Source of the DNA: Pseudoalteromonas caenipelagi
GTDB lineage: Bacteria; Pseudomonadota; Gammaproteobacteria; Enterobacterales; Alteromonadaceae
Assembly: GCF_013140855.1 (NCBI RefSeq)
Contig: NZ_JABBPG010000012.1
Coordinates: forward strand, 48,667 to 112,666
Direction: 5' to 3'
DNA length: 64,000 bases
The notes beneath the pieces are model-generated. The model did not search any database, was not told the origin of the DNA, and saw only the letters and a list, made by a program, of their open reading frames with translations. The translations under genes and the position numbers were made by a program. Positions within the stretch are counted from its first letter, which is position 1. The number at the start of each line of letters is the position of its first letter. Below, piece by piece: positions 1-9,800 of the stretch.

Positions 1-2
1 GG

Positions 3-797
3 CTCTCGCTGTCATCAGGTCAACCCGTTTTTGAGCATGTTGTAAAACTCTTTCCAGCAACGCTGGAGTTATGTATCTACGCTTTAGCTATGGCTATCAT
101 TTTTGGTATCCCTGGAGGTATTATTGCCTCGGCTTATCATAAGCGCTGGCCAGAAAAAATTATTAACTCTTTAAGCCTACTTGGTTTTTCAGTCCCTATC
201 TTTTGGCTGGCTTTATTACTTATCATGGTATTTTGCTTAGGCTTAGGGTTATTTCCAATGTCAGGGCGTATTGGCCTGTTGTATGAAGTTGAGCCCATTA
301 GCAACTTTATCCTGCTTGATATTATCCTACAAGGCTTCCCTTACGAGGGACTGGCATTTGTCGATGCACTGCATCATTTGGCCTTGCCGACAGTGGTTTT
401 AGCAATGTATCCCACAACCGTATTGATCCGCTTTACCAGAGACTCGATGCTAGATGTGTTAGAGCAAAATTATATCAAAACAGCTCGTGCTAAAGGCTTA
501 AACCGCCGTCAGTTGATCATGCATCATGCGCTTAGAAATGCACTTTTGCCCGTTATCAAACAAATTGGTTTGCAGTTTAGTACGCTGATTACTTTGGCGA
601 TGATCACCGAAGTCATCTTCTCATGGCCAGGGGTTGGTCGCTGGCTTATTGATAGTATTTATCAACGCGATTACCCCGCAATTCAAGGCGGGTTATTGGC
701 TGTTTCTATGTTTGTTATTTTAGCGAATATGGTGGCTGAGTTTAGTCATACCTTGTTCGATCCACTATCGAGAAATCAGGCCCATGGCAAAGTTTAG
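3..797 (+). CDS. sapB: SapB-type ABC transporter permease, 5' truncated by window edge
   Basis: Inner-membrane permease of a dipeptide-family ABC importer, the SapB half of SapBC. In enterobacteria Sap is linked to antimicrobial-peptide resistance and to putrescine export. The reading frame is already open at base 3, so the true start lies upstream and the ATG at 90 is internal. The protein shows several hydrophobic spans and the typical cytoplasmic coupling segment (NYIKTARAKGLNRRQLIMHH), which docks on the ATPases. It ends with a 14-base overlap with the next permease gene at 784, indicating translational coupling in a sapBCDF operon. A sapA binding-protein gene would be expected upstream, outside the window. 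OppB/DppB paralogs are the alternative, but the two downstream ATPases have Sap-like features. Confidence 0.88.
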   Translation, partial: LSLSSGQPVFEHVVKLFPATLELCIYALAMAIIFGIPGGIIASAYHKRWPEKIINSLSLLGFSVPIFWLALLLIMVFCLGLGLFPMSGRIGLLYEVEPISNFILLDIILQGFPYEGLAFVDALHHLALPTVVLAMYPTTVLIRFTRDSMLDVLEQNYIKTARAKGLNRRQLIMHHALRNALLPVIKQIGLQFSTLITLAMITEVIFSWPGVGRWLIDSIYQRDYPAIQGGLLAVSMFVILANMVAEFSHTLFDPLSRNQAHGKV

Positions 798-1677
798 TTT
801 ATTTAGTGAAGAGTCAAACCGCTCGCCATTGTCTCGATTGTGGCGAAAATTTAAATCTAACCACCCTGCATTGGTTGGCCTTTGGGTGTTTGTCGCCCTC
901 ACCTTACTGGCTATTACTGCGCCATTCATTGCGCCTTATGGGATCAACCAACAACATGGTGATGCGCTTTTACTGCCGCCATCTTGGCACGAGCTTGGCG
1001 ATGTACGATTTATTCTTGGCACCGATGATTTAGGCCGTGACGTACTCTCTCGGTTGATGAACGGCGCAACCTTCACCTTTGGTTTGTCCATCATCGCGGC
1101 GCTGGTGACAACGCTCATAGGGGTGATACTTGGCACATTTGCAGGGATCAGTAAGGGGTTTCGTTCGAGTTTGCTCAATCACGTATTGGACATTACTTTA
1201 TCTATCCCTTCGTTACTGTTAGCTATCATTATTATTGCGGTGCTTGGACCTGGATTACTCAACACCGTTTGGGCCATCATTTTTGCGCTGCTACCGCAAC
1301 ATGTTCACTCTGTAAGAAACCTCGTGGTAGAAGAATTAAATAAAGATTATATCAGTGCATTTCGTTTAGATGGCGCTTCTAAATGGCAAATACTAACCCG
1401 TGGTGTATTACCTAATATTTATGAACATATTGTGGTTATTTTTACCATGGCGCTGTCAACTGCAATATTAGATATTGCAGCGTTAGGCTTTTTGAAGTTA
1501 GGCGCACAACCTCCTACTACAGAATGGGGCGCAATCTTGGCTGAGAACCTCAGCCTGATTTACCTTGCGCCATGGACCGTTGGCTTACCAGGTGTGTTAT
1601 TATTTATAGCCGTGTTGTCGACCAACTTGGTAGGTGATGGGTTAAGGCAAGTGCTAAAAGGTCGAAAGGTAGATTAA
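784..1677 (+). CDS. sapC: SapC-type ABC transporter permease
   Basis: Second inner-membrane permease of the Sap transporter, 297 residues, the usual length for SapC. The N-terminal tail (MAKFSLFSEESNRSPLSRLW) precedes the first membrane span near residues 30-52. The coupling loop (NKDYISAFRLDGASKWQIL) lies around residues 180-200, followed by further hydrophobic helices. The start overlaps sapB by 14 bases. The TAA stop at 1675-1677 shares one base with the ATG of the next gene, so all four genes look translationally coupled. No signal peptide or truncation is seen. The family can be confused with DppC/OppC; the operon order (permease, permease, SapD-like, SapF-like) supports SapC. Confidence 0.88.
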   Translation: MAKFSLFSEESNRSPLSRLWRKFKSNHPALVGLWVFVALTLLAITAPFIAPYGINQQHGDALLLPPSWHELGDVRFILGTDDLGRDVLSRLMNGATFTFGLSIIAALVTTLIGVILGTFAGISKGFRSSLLNHVLDITLSIPSLLLAIIIIAVLGPGLLNTVWAIIFALLPQHVHSVRNLVVEELNKDYISAFRLDGASKWQILTRGVLPNIYEHIVVIFTMALSTAILDIAALGFLKLGAQPPTTEWGAILAENLSLIYLAPWTVGLPGVLLFIAVLSTNLVGDGLRQVLKGRKVD

Positions 1678-2684
1678 TGCAGCTATTAGACATTCGTAAT
1701 TTGACCATTGAATTACACACTGAAGAGGGTGTGATCCGAGCTGTTGATCGCATCAACTTGAGCCTCAAAGAGGGTGAAGTGCACGCTCTCGTAGGGGAGT
1801 CTGGTTCAGGCAAAAGCTTAATCGCCAAAGCAATTGTTGGGGTGCTTAACAAACGCTGGACAGTCACTGCGGATAGAATGCATTGGCAAGGTGTTGACTT
1901 GATGAGGCTTGGCCCTGAGAAACGCCGAAAAATAGTCAGCCGAGATATGGCGATGATTTATCAAGAGCCGAGCAGAAGCCTAGACCCTACAGCAAAAATC
2001 TATGAACAAGTAGCCGAGTCATTACCCGATAGTAGCTTCAAAAGTAACTTTTTTTCTCGTAGTAATGAACGTAAAGACAAAGTTAAAGCGCTACTACATA
2101 AAGTTGGGATCAGAGATGATAAAAAGGTTGCCAGCAGTTACCCTCACGAGCTATCTGAAGGTGTTTGTCAAAAAGTAATGATAGCGATGGCCATTGCCCG
2201 CAGCCCAAAGCTGTTAATTGCCGACGAGCCCACCACCGCCTTAGAAAGCGTTGCCAAAGCACAAATTTTTAGATTATTAAAAAGCCTTAACCAGTTAAAA
2301 AATATGTCAGTTTTGATGATCTCTCATGAATTAGAAGAAATCACCGACTGGTCACATGCAATGCACGTTTTATATTGTGGACAGATGGTTGAAGCAGGTC
2401 CCACTGACAAAGTATTTAACACTCCATATCACCCGTACACACAAGCACTGGTTAAAAGCTTGCCTGACTACGCACAAGGCTTGGCGCACAAAGAACCGTT
2501 TTATGCGCTAAAAGGAACTATTCCACCATTGCAGCATTTACCAATTGGCTGTCGCCTTGGTCCTCGTTGCCCACAAGCACAAAAACAGTGTGTAGTTACA
2601 CCGCCACAAAGTAAAGTGCATAGTCATACTTATGCCTGCCACTTTCCGCTTGTAAAGGAAAAATCCAAATGCAACCGCTCTTAA
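1677..2684 (+). CDS. sapD: SapD-type ABC transporter ATPase
   Basis: Cytoplasmic ATPase that pairs with SapF to energise SapBC, 335 residues (E. coli SapD is about 330). The Walker A motif is GESGSGKSL near residue 40, and Walker B with the catalytic glutamate is in LLIADEPTT. The ABC signature is the atypical LSEGVCQK rather than LSGGQ, which matches the SapD subfamily as I recall it. Near the C-terminus is an oligopeptide-transporter-type Cys-containing segment (CRLGPRCPQAQKQCV). The stop overlaps the next gene by 16 bases. Loss of the normal signature glycine suggests one ATP site is degenerate, as in other asymmetric ABC dimers; that part is inference. Confidence 0.88.
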   Translation: MQLLDIRNLTIELHTEEGVIRAVDRINLSLKEGEVHALVGESGSGKSLIAKAIVGVLNKRWTVTADRMHWQGVDLMRLGPEKRRKIVSRDMAMIYQEPSRSLDPTAKIYEQVAESLPDSSFKSNFFSRSNERKDKVKALLHKVGIRDDKKVASSYPHELSEGVCQKVMIAMAIARSPKLLIADEPTTALESVAKAQIFRLLKSLNQLKNMSVLMISHELEEITDWSHAMHVLYCGQMVEAGPTDKVFNTPYHPYTQALVKSLPDYAQGLAHKEPFYALKGTIPPLQHLPIGCRLGPRCPQAQKQCVVTPPQSKVHSHTYACHFPLVKEKSKCNRS

Positions 2685-3430
2685 AAGTTCAAGGACTTAA
2701 TAAATCGTTTTGTACCCGAGCTGGCGTATTTAAACGTAAGCATGCTCGTGTACTTCAAGATATTTCGTTTTCGGTTGGTCATGGTGAGACGCTGGCGATT
2801 ATTGGTGAAACCGGCTCAGGAAAAAGCACCTTAGCGCGAGTGCTCGCAGGAGCAGACTACTCCGATAAAGGTCAAATATTGCTAGATGGCGATACCATTG
2901 AAGATGATGGCATTAGGTGTGATGAATGTCGCCACATTCGTTTAATTTTTCAAGACCCTACCCGTTCGCTTAATCCTGGTTTAACCATTGGTGATATGCT
3001 TGATGATTGCCTGCGGCTCAATACTGAGCTTACCAAAGCGCAACGCGATAAAAAGATTAAGCACACACTGACTCGTGTGGGCCTGCTGACCGAACATTTT
3101 GAGTATTACCCACATATGTTTAGTGGTGGTCAATTACAGCGTGTTGCACTAGCTAGAGCGCTTATTTTAGACCCCAAAGTGGTCGTATTAGATGAGGCAT
3201 TATCTTCGTTAGACCCCTCCGTACGGGCGCAAACGGTCAACTTACTGTTAGAGCTACAAAGAGACACAGGGCTAAGTTATGTGCTTATCACCCACCACTT
3301 GAGCCTTGTTAAGCATATGAGCGACCAATTATTGGTTTTAAATAAAGGTAAGGTGGTTGAATATGGTGACACGCTGTCTATTTTCGCCACACCTAAGTCT
3401 CGCGTAATGCAGCGCTTACTAAATGTTTAG
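2669..3430 (+). CDS. sapF: SapF-type ABC transporter ATPase
   Basis: Second cytoplasmic ATPase of the Sap transporter, 253 residues. Walker A is GETGSGKSTLAR, the signature is the canonical FSGGQLQRVALARAL, and Walker B is VVVLDEALSSLD followed by the H-loop in VLITHHLS. It therefore carries the intact ATPase elements that SapD partly lacks. It starts inside the end of sapD and is the last gene of the operon; 259 bases separate it from the next gene. I see no convincing T-tailed terminator in that gap. DppF is the close alternative, but a Dpp operon would usually include its binding-protein gene and a canonical DppD signature. Confidence 0.87.
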   Translation: MQPLLKVQGLNKSFCTRAGVFKRKHARVLQDISFSVGHGETLAIIGETGSGKSTLARVLAGADYSDKGQILLDGDTIEDDGIRCDECRHIRLIFQDPTRSLNPGLTIGDMLDDCLRLNTELTKAQRDKKIKHTLTRVGLLTEHFEYYPHMFSGGQLQRVALARALILDPKVVVLDEALSSLDPSVRAQTVNLLLELQRDTGLSYVLITHHLSLVKHMSDQLLVLNKGKVVEYGDTLSIFATPKSRVMQRLLNV

Positions 3431-3689
3431 CGCATAAATGCTAACAGTGATTGCTATATTGCTGCTTCCCCAACTCTACATATCCTCTGAGACCTAAATA
3501 AACGCAAAGCAACCTGAATTGAACTTGCGTTAAAAAATTGTATAAAACCATATTAATCGTCTTAAGCTGGACTATGTACACGGCATTCTAAGAAAAATCT
3601 AACTAATACTCTGGCGAAACCCAAAAAAATGAACTAAATGTAACTTTCTAGTATTTACTTAAACATACCATGAGTGACAAAAGGATTGG

Positions 3690-4583
3690 ATGAATATGGA
3701 AAAGAGTGAAGGGACTCTGAAATCCGAAAAAACAACATTGAAAACATGCCTCCAAGCTATCGTTGGTGGAGTAGTTGCAGCTGGGCTCGTTGCCGCGTGG
3801 TTAATTGTTTATTTGCAACCTATTCTATCAGCTAAATTTGAAGAGCAAGCAATCAGAAATAACATTGCGGTACTCAAAATAAGTCAAAAACAGCAAGAGC
3901 TTGATGCAGAAAACAAAAAACTGACCAGTAAACGAGATGCTCTTTTAAGTGCTGTAAAAAAACTTGAGTTAGAAAACAACAACCTACAGGTTCAATACGC
4001 TGTCCTTGAAGAAAAGCAAACGGCATTTATTAAGCAATACCGTGAATTAATTGAAAAAGAAAAAAAGGCAAAAAGTGATAGCCAGCAATGCTTATCAGAG
4101 AAAGAAAGCTTAGCCTCCAGAATTTCTACCATGGAAGAAAATGTTAAGGTCTACGAAAAACAAGCCAGTGACACTCAAGAAGCAAGAAAGGAAACTGAAA
4201 GAAGTTCAAAGTTCATCCAGAACGAATTAGAAAAGGCGTCAGTTCAATGTGAATTAACTTTACCGGTAAGCTGGGTTAAACCTAGAGATTGGCTTGGGCG
4301 CCACTACAAATTAACAATTGATAAAGGAATATATATCTGGCCAACAGAGTTAGATGAAGAATCGAGCACTGCAAAATATATCATCAACACTTCAAGTTTA
4401 AGTCGAGATTCGGGTATCAAACTCATAGAGGATGGAACTATTTCAGTTGGTTCAGAAGTTACTTTTAAGTATGAAGATGCATCATACAAACTAAAACTGC
4501 TATCTATTAGGCAAGCTGGCAAACTTCCATCTGATGCAGCGTATTTCACAGCGGATAAATGCACTGGTGGTATTGAGCATTAG
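3690..4583 (+). CDS. Unrecognised membrane-anchored coiled-coil protein
   Basis: Not recognised as a known family. The 297-residue protein has a Lys-rich N-terminus, one strong membrane helix at about residues 21-43 (IVGGVVAAGLVAAWLIVYL), a long charged Glu/Lys/Gln heptad-rich segment at about 45-190 that reads as coiled coil, and a compact C-terminal domain at about 195-297 starting near CELTLPVSWVKPRDWLG. The likely topology is a single anchor with the rod and head on one side of the inner membrane. ATG 3690 has an AAAGGA ribosome site at good spacing. It is followed after 45 bases by the first of two paralogous genes on the same strand, so it is probably the first gene of a three-gene unit. 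Base composition looks more AT-rich than the sap operon, which may indicate acquisition. Confidence 0.6.
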   Translation: MNMEKSEGTLKSEKTTLKTCLQAIVGGVVAAGLVAAWLIVYLQPILSAKFEEQAIRNNIAVLKISQKQQELDAENKKLTSKRDALLSAVKKLELENNNLQVQYAVLEEKQTAFIKQYRELIEKEKKAKSDSQQCLSEKESLASRISTMEENVKVYEKQASDTQEARKETERSSKFIQNELEKASVQCELTLPVSWVKPRDWLGRHYKLTIDKGIYIWPTELDEESSTAKYIINTSSLSRDSGIKLIEDGTISVGSEVTFKYEDASYKLKLLSIRQAGKLPSDAAYFTADKCTGGIEH

Positions 4584-4628
4584 TGTCGAATAAAGACGTC
4601 ACCAATATACGTAGAAAGGAGAAAATAT

Positions 4629-5423
4629 ATGTCTGATTTTGGAAATGAATTTATTGAAGCTAACTCTGAGTTTCGCCAAAAGTTTGCATCAAGTGGTGTA
4701 AATGAAGTTCCAGCGACAAAAGAGTTTGTAGTGAATGCAACAGGTAATTTATTTGTCGCCACGACACTCAATGGAGGCGCTGATGGTGATTCGACGATAT
4801 CTGAAGAAGCTAAAACGGCCTTTGGGCAAGTCAGTGTCTTTTTTGCTGCTATGACAAAAGCAATGGCTGAAGAAGAGAAGTCATTATTTGATTACATGGC
4901 AATAAATAATGTTGTCTCCACATCAGGCCTTTTTATAAAGGTAACAGATAGCAATGTGCGTTTTACCAGTCAAGCTTGGGGGGTTAAATTAGGCAATCAA
5001 CTTGTTCAAACGCTATTTGGTTTAAGTGGAAACTTAGGTGCAATTGGTAAGTCACTCATGAGCATGGTTGGGGCAATTGGCAAAGAAGCAAATGGAATTG
5101 AGGTTTCCTCCACTTCCCAAACGAGAGAGCAAGAAGTAGGCACTATTATTTTTGTCTGTGAGTATTTGCTTGGAGCTATCTCGATTACTCCGATAGTTTT
5201 TAAGATTGACTCTCAAGACGCATCTGATGCGTTTGAAGCTTCTGTTTGTTTTAAGGCACATAAGAAGACAATTAAAGTAGATATAGTAAAACAAGTTTAT
5301 ATGTTTGTTCCTCCTGAATTCATCAAACAAGCAGGTGTATTAAATGAAGCTATGGAAAGTGAGGAGTTTGACAAACTTGTTGAATCGCTAAGAGAAGCAG
5401 TAAAAACGCCACAAGGTGAGTAA
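4629..5423 (+). CDS. Unrecognised protein, paralog of the next gene
   Basis: Unknown function, 264 residues. ATG 4629 has a strong GAAAGGAG ribosome site. It shares a set of blocks, in the same order, with the protein encoded just downstream: QVSVFFAAMTKAM (near residue 72), the block NVVSTSGLF (near 97), a hydrophobic block IIFVCEYLLGA (near 178), and VYMFVPPEFIKQAG near the C-terminus. Between them it has a Gly-rich, weakly amphipathic stretch around 130-158 that the paralog replaces with a basic segment. There is no signal peptide; hydrophobicity is moderate, so it could be soluble or peripherally membrane associated. Same-strand spacing of 45 and 55 bases to its neighbours supports an operon. 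No catalytic motif is visible. Confidence 0.6.
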   Translation: MSDFGNEFIEANSEFRQKFASSGVNEVPATKEFVVNATGNLFVATTLNGGADGDSTISEEAKTAFGQVSVFFAAMTKAMAEEEKSLFDYMAINNVVSTSGLFIKVTDSNVRFTSQAWGVKLGNQLVQTLFGLSGNLGAIGKSLMSMVGAIGKEANGIEVSSTSQTREQEVGTIIFVCEYLLGAISITPIVFKIDSQDASDAFEASVCFKAHKKTIKVDIVKQVYMFVPPEFIKQAGVLNEAMESEEFDKLVESLREAVKTPQGE

Positions 5424-5478
5424 AGGATGTAGCCAACACCATACTTGATTAATAATTACCTCTATTTAAGGGCGCTTT

Positions 5479-6354
5479 ATGTTCAAAAGATTGTGGCTGG
5501 GGCTTAAGGTTATTTTTGGTGGAACACTACCTCATAGCGACTCTGAAAAACTATATTTACCAAATAAAAAATATTATTTATTTAATGAAACTGGCAACAT
5601 ACTAATTTGCACAACAGAGAAAAGTGTTACAGGTTTTGAAGAGGATATTCGTAGCGCTTTTAATAATGTCACTGTTTTTTTCGCAGCAATGACCAAGGCG
5701 CTTAGTCAAACAATAAACCCTGTGACTAATAAACCTTTTTCAACTTATAACTACCAAGCGATAAAAAACGTATTTGCAAGTTCTGGGCTGTTTGTTGAGA
5801 CCTCTAAAGAAGTGGGCGTTTTTAGGAGCCCACATATAGGTGAAAAGCTTGGTCAAAATTTTGTAGAGCATATTCTGAATCGTGAATTTGATAGACGAAC
5901 GTTATCTTTTACTCGAGGTATGTTTAGTGGTATGCGTAAACAACATGAAGTAGCTGATGGTGCAGAGCTCGACCCTGATTCGAATAAAATGTGTAGAGGA
6001 GGACAAGTCTTCTTTGTTTGCGAATTGCTTTGTGGCGTACCTACAACAAGTGTAGTTTTAGTAACTATTGAACCTAAGAGCGGAGTTGCAAATACTCAAG
6101 ACTCGACCGTAAAAGCGAAGTCTGATGGCGCAGATATCGATATTTTAGATATTGGGAGTACTCAACAATCACGTCGAAAGGAGAAGGGGATTGTTAGAGA
6201 TTGGGCGTACAAAAAACGAACCTACTTATTTATATCTCCTCAATTCATAATGCAATCAGCAGGTAATTTAAATCCAGACAATTATTCGTCTTATGAGGAA
6301 CTTGTTGATGCAATTTCTGACGATTTGCTTAAAAAGCTAAACCCTTTAGTTTGA
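5479..6354 (+). CDS. Unrecognised protein, paralog of the preceding gene
   Basis: Unknown function, 291 residues. It aligns by eye with the preceding protein over most of its length: NVTVFFAAMTKAL, the block NVFASSGLFVE, VFFVCELLCG, and TYLFISPQFIMQSAGNLN near the end. It differs by an N-terminal basic/hydrophobic lead (MFKRLWLGLKVIFGG), a basic central part (MFSGMRKQHEVADG), and an inserted polar linker at about 205-240. The paralogs are clearly diverged, so the duplication is old or the two arrived together. A usable purine-rich site precedes ATG 5479. It is the last gene of the module; the next gene is convergent. The unit could encode a pair of structural or toxin-like subunits, but nothing in the sequence shows this. 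Confidence 0.58.
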   Translation: MFKRLWLGLKVIFGGTLPHSDSEKLYLPNKKYYLFNETGNILICTTEKSVTGFEEDIRSAFNNVTVFFAAMTKALSQTINPVTNKPFSTYNYQAIKNVFASSGLFVETSKEVGVFRSPHIGEKLGQNFVEHILNREFDRRTLSFTRGMFSGMRKQHEVADGAELDPDSNKMCRGGQVFFVCELLCGVPTTSVVLVTIEPKSGVANTQDSTVKAKSDGADIDILDIGSTQQSRRKEKGIVRDWAYKKRTYLFISPQFIMQSAGNLNPDNYSSYEELVDAISDDLLKKLNPLV

Positions 6355-6759
6355 CTACCTACTTTGTTCGTTATGGCTAAACTGTATACCTCTAGACTGT
6401 TTATGCCACTAGAGTTGTTCACTCCTTGAACTGGTAATTGAAATGATTTTGAAGAACCTAAAGCATCGACCACTACAGACTCAATCACTATTGGATTAGA
6501 TTAATAATTCCCCGTTTTATTAACCAAATAGTCAATATACGATTTTGATAATCTGATTATTAATAAGTTAGACATAGATGTAGAGAATACAATGAGTTTT
6601 ATGACCTATAACCAAGAATTTACTGAATTGAAAATGCATGACATGACTTGACGCGCATAACTTGCTTTTAAGTCTACTTTTTAAATGTCTGTTCTTCACT
6701 CCCAAAAGCCTTGGAATAAATGAGAACATCAAACAAATCACAGCTCTATTAATAAAAAA

Positions 6760-6786
6760 GGCCACAACGAACGTTGCAGCCTTTTT
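6760..6786 (-). terminator. Probable terminator of the PD40-amidohydrolase gene
   Basis: Read on the minus strand, AAGGCTGCAAC and GTTGTGGCCTT form an 11-base-pair stem with a four-base loop, two pairs being G-U wobbles, followed by a run of T. On the plus strand the same two pairs become mismatches, so it favours minus-strand termination. It lies about 80 bases past the stop at 6868. Confidence 0.65.
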
Positions 6787-6805
6787 ATGTCTTTGTGTTC
6801 GCTAC

Positions 6806-6840
6806 ACCCTGACCTACATCAGGATGACGAAGGTCAGGGT
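6806..6840. repeat. Inverted repeat with 10-bp arms
   Basis: ACCCTGACCT and AGGTCAGGGT are perfect arms around a 15-base loop. The arms resemble the longer perfect palindrome at 48930-48964 (core ACCCTGA/TCAGGGT), suggesting a dispersed REP-like intergenic element. It sits between the amidohydrolase stop and its terminator. Confidence 0.5.
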
Positions 6841-6867
6841 TTTAAACGCTTTTTGTCATTTAAATGA

Positions 6868-9800
6868 TTATTCAAAAAACAGTTTATCGCGCTCTTTTTT
6901 GCCTACTTCATTCATAGTTGCTGCATCAAACAAACGACCATTGATCATGGTGTAAGTTACTTTATCTGTGTCACGAATGTTTTTCAGTGGGTCGCCGTCA
7001 ATCACCACCAAGTCAGCAAGCTTACCCGCTTCAATTGAGCCGATATGCTGGTCTAAACCAACATACTTTGCTGGGTCTAGCGTGGCAGCACGCAATGCTT
7101 CAAGTGGTGTCATGCCGCCTTGTGCAAACATCCAAATCTCCCAGTGAGCAGCTAAGCCTTCACGCTGACCATGGGCACCTAGGTTAACTAAAACACCTAG
7201 CTCTTGTAGCTCTTTAGCCACTCTGGCGTTATTAAAGTGGTTGTAGTGATGATCTGGTGATTTAATACGACGCATAGAGCGAGGTAACAATTGATTTTTA
7301 GGCACAAACTTACTTAAGCGTGGGTGGTTCCACACATCCGTTTTATCGTACCAGTAGTTTTCACCCCAAATACCGCCATATGCCACGCCAAGTGTTGGTG
7401 TGTAACCGACTTCACTTTGTGACCAAAGCTGTTTCACGTCATCATAAATGTTTGCCACCGGAATTGAGTGCTCAACCCCCGTATGCCCATCGACAACCAT
7501 GGTTAAGTTGTGTTGCAGTAGTGAGCCACCTTCTGGCACAACCATCATGCCTAGCTCTCGAGCCGCTTCTACAACTTGTTGACGCTGCTCGCGACGCGGT
7601 TGGTTATATGACTTAACACTAAATGCGCCCACTTTCTGTAAACGCTCAATGTGGAATTTGGCATCATCTAACGAGTCAATATGTGCTGTATAACCCGGTA
7701 CATTGGCACCATATAAAATAGTACCTGTAGAGAAGATACGAGGGCCAACAATCTTACCTGCTTTTTGCATCTCGCTGGCTGCGAAGATCTCCGTAGTATC
7801 ATTAGATGGGTCGTGAATGGTAGTCACACCTAAAGACAGACCTGCTAGATTTTTCCAGTTTTGCTCAGGAACAATTTCATCACTGGCTTGTGAGCCATGA
7901 GCGTGCGCATCTACAATCCCTGGGATAATCGTTTTACCTGCAACATCAATCACTTTAGCGCCTTTGGGCACAGTTACTTGCGCTACACTACCCACGGCTT
8001 TAATGTGCTTTCCGTCGGTTAAAACAACGCCGTTTTCGATGACTTTATCACCTTGCATTGTAACAATTTTAGCGCCAGTTAGAGCTATCATGCCTTTAGG
8101 CTGCGCCATATCTTGCTTAAAGCCGATGTCGGTGCCGCTTTTAACTTTAAAGTCAGCCTCTTTATCTTGTTTGATATCAAACATACCATCAAGACTTGCA
8201 TGATAAAGCTCAGGCCCTAAGCTCCAATAAAGCTTGTCACCCTTGGTGCTCCAGCTAATGTTTTCGCCTGCGCGAACCGAAAGCTGCTCAACAGGGAACT
8301 GTTTGTCGGTTGGAGAAATAGAAATGGTTTTGCCTGTTTGTACAAATGGCGTCACAAACACTTTAAAACGCTCAGCAAAGGCAAGATATTTACCGTTTGG
8401 CGATACTCTAAATTCAGTTGCATGTTTCGCTTCATACAAAACACGAGACTTCTTGGTCTTAAGTTCAATTGAGTGCAGCTCAGGGTGTTTGCCATATCCC
8501 ATCATGTATAGCGTGTCATTGCTATCAGCAAATTGCGCTTGATAACCATCTTCGCTGATAAGTTCAGGTTCACCACCATTGCTCGATACCTGATAAAGCC
8601 CTGGGTTCAAAGACCACTGTGGGTTTAAAATTGAGCCACCACGAGTTTTACGATACACCACGGTTTTACCATCAGGGCTAAAGGTAGGTTCAACGTATTT
8701 ACCCGGCTCTTTCGTGATCACTTTGCCTTTACCGCCACTGGCAGAAATCACTCGTACACTGCCCTGCTCATTGTCATCCCATGTGGTATAAACAATCTTT
8801 TTGCCATCACGAGAGAATTGCGGGAAAAACTCAAAATGATCGTTTTGTTTAGTTAAACGCTTCACTTTACCCGACTCTAAATCGCGTGCGTAAATATGAC
8901 CCATGGCTTCAAACACAGCCGTTTCACCATTGGGTGATACCTGCACGTTACGCAGCATTTTCACATCAAATTGATCTTGATCGATATTTTGTGCAAAACG
9001 CAGTGCTTTTTGAATTTTCTTCGTGGTTTTAACTGTAAACTCAATGGTTTCAATGGCTTTATCTGCAACCGCTAGCTTGTGAATTTTACCACCGGCCCAA
9101 AAAACTAGGCTCTTGTTATCTGGTGTCCAAGCAATTGTTGGATACACGCCGTGAATTGCCCATGTTTCTTGCATATCACGTTCAAGGTTGCCATATAGTT
9201 TGGTTTCTTTGCCTGACTCTAAGTCATATAAGTACAAGCTTGATTGGAAATCATCACGCTTTACGTAAGCCAGTGTTTTGCCATCTGGTGACGGAGTTGG
9301 ACGAATTGCGCCGCCCATCCCTGATAAAATCACTTTGATTTCACCCGTTTCTCTGTCAAATCGCTTGATCTTGTAGATACCTGCTACAGAGTCTTTCGAA
9401 TAGTGAAAAGTTTTACCCGGTGTGGCATCTTGAGAGAAGTAAACATAACGGCCATCAGGTGAAAATGCCGGTTCCCCTAGATCTTTTTGGTCGTTATCAC
9501 GCTTGGTCAGCTGAAAACCTGTACCGCCCGATTTGTGATACATCCATACTTCACCAGCACCTAGTGAACGCGTACCCGTAAAGTGCTTACGCGCTACAAG
9601 ATAGTCACCGTCAGGGCTCCATGCAGGGCTGTTTAGCAAACGAAACGTTTCGTTGGTTACCGCTGTTTGCTCAGAACCGTCGGTTTTCATCACCCAAATA
9701 TTATCACCGCCGCCTTGGTCTGAAGTAAATGCAATGTATTGCCCGTCAGGGCTAAAGCGAGGCTGCATCTGCCAGCCAATGTCAGAAGTGAGCTGTTTAG

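Larger units (their letters stand above)
6355..6867. other. Convergent intergenic region, no supported gene
   Basis: This 513-base gap lies between the end of the three-gene module and the end of the minus-strand amidohydrolase gene. It is AT-rich, holds two inverted repeats near its right end (annotated separately) and only short open frames with no ribosome site or recognisable product. Confidence 0.6.

Noticed and set aside
6291..6488. Minus-strand frame of 65 codons
   Set aside because: Overlaps the end of the paralog gene, has no ribosome site, and no recognisable product.
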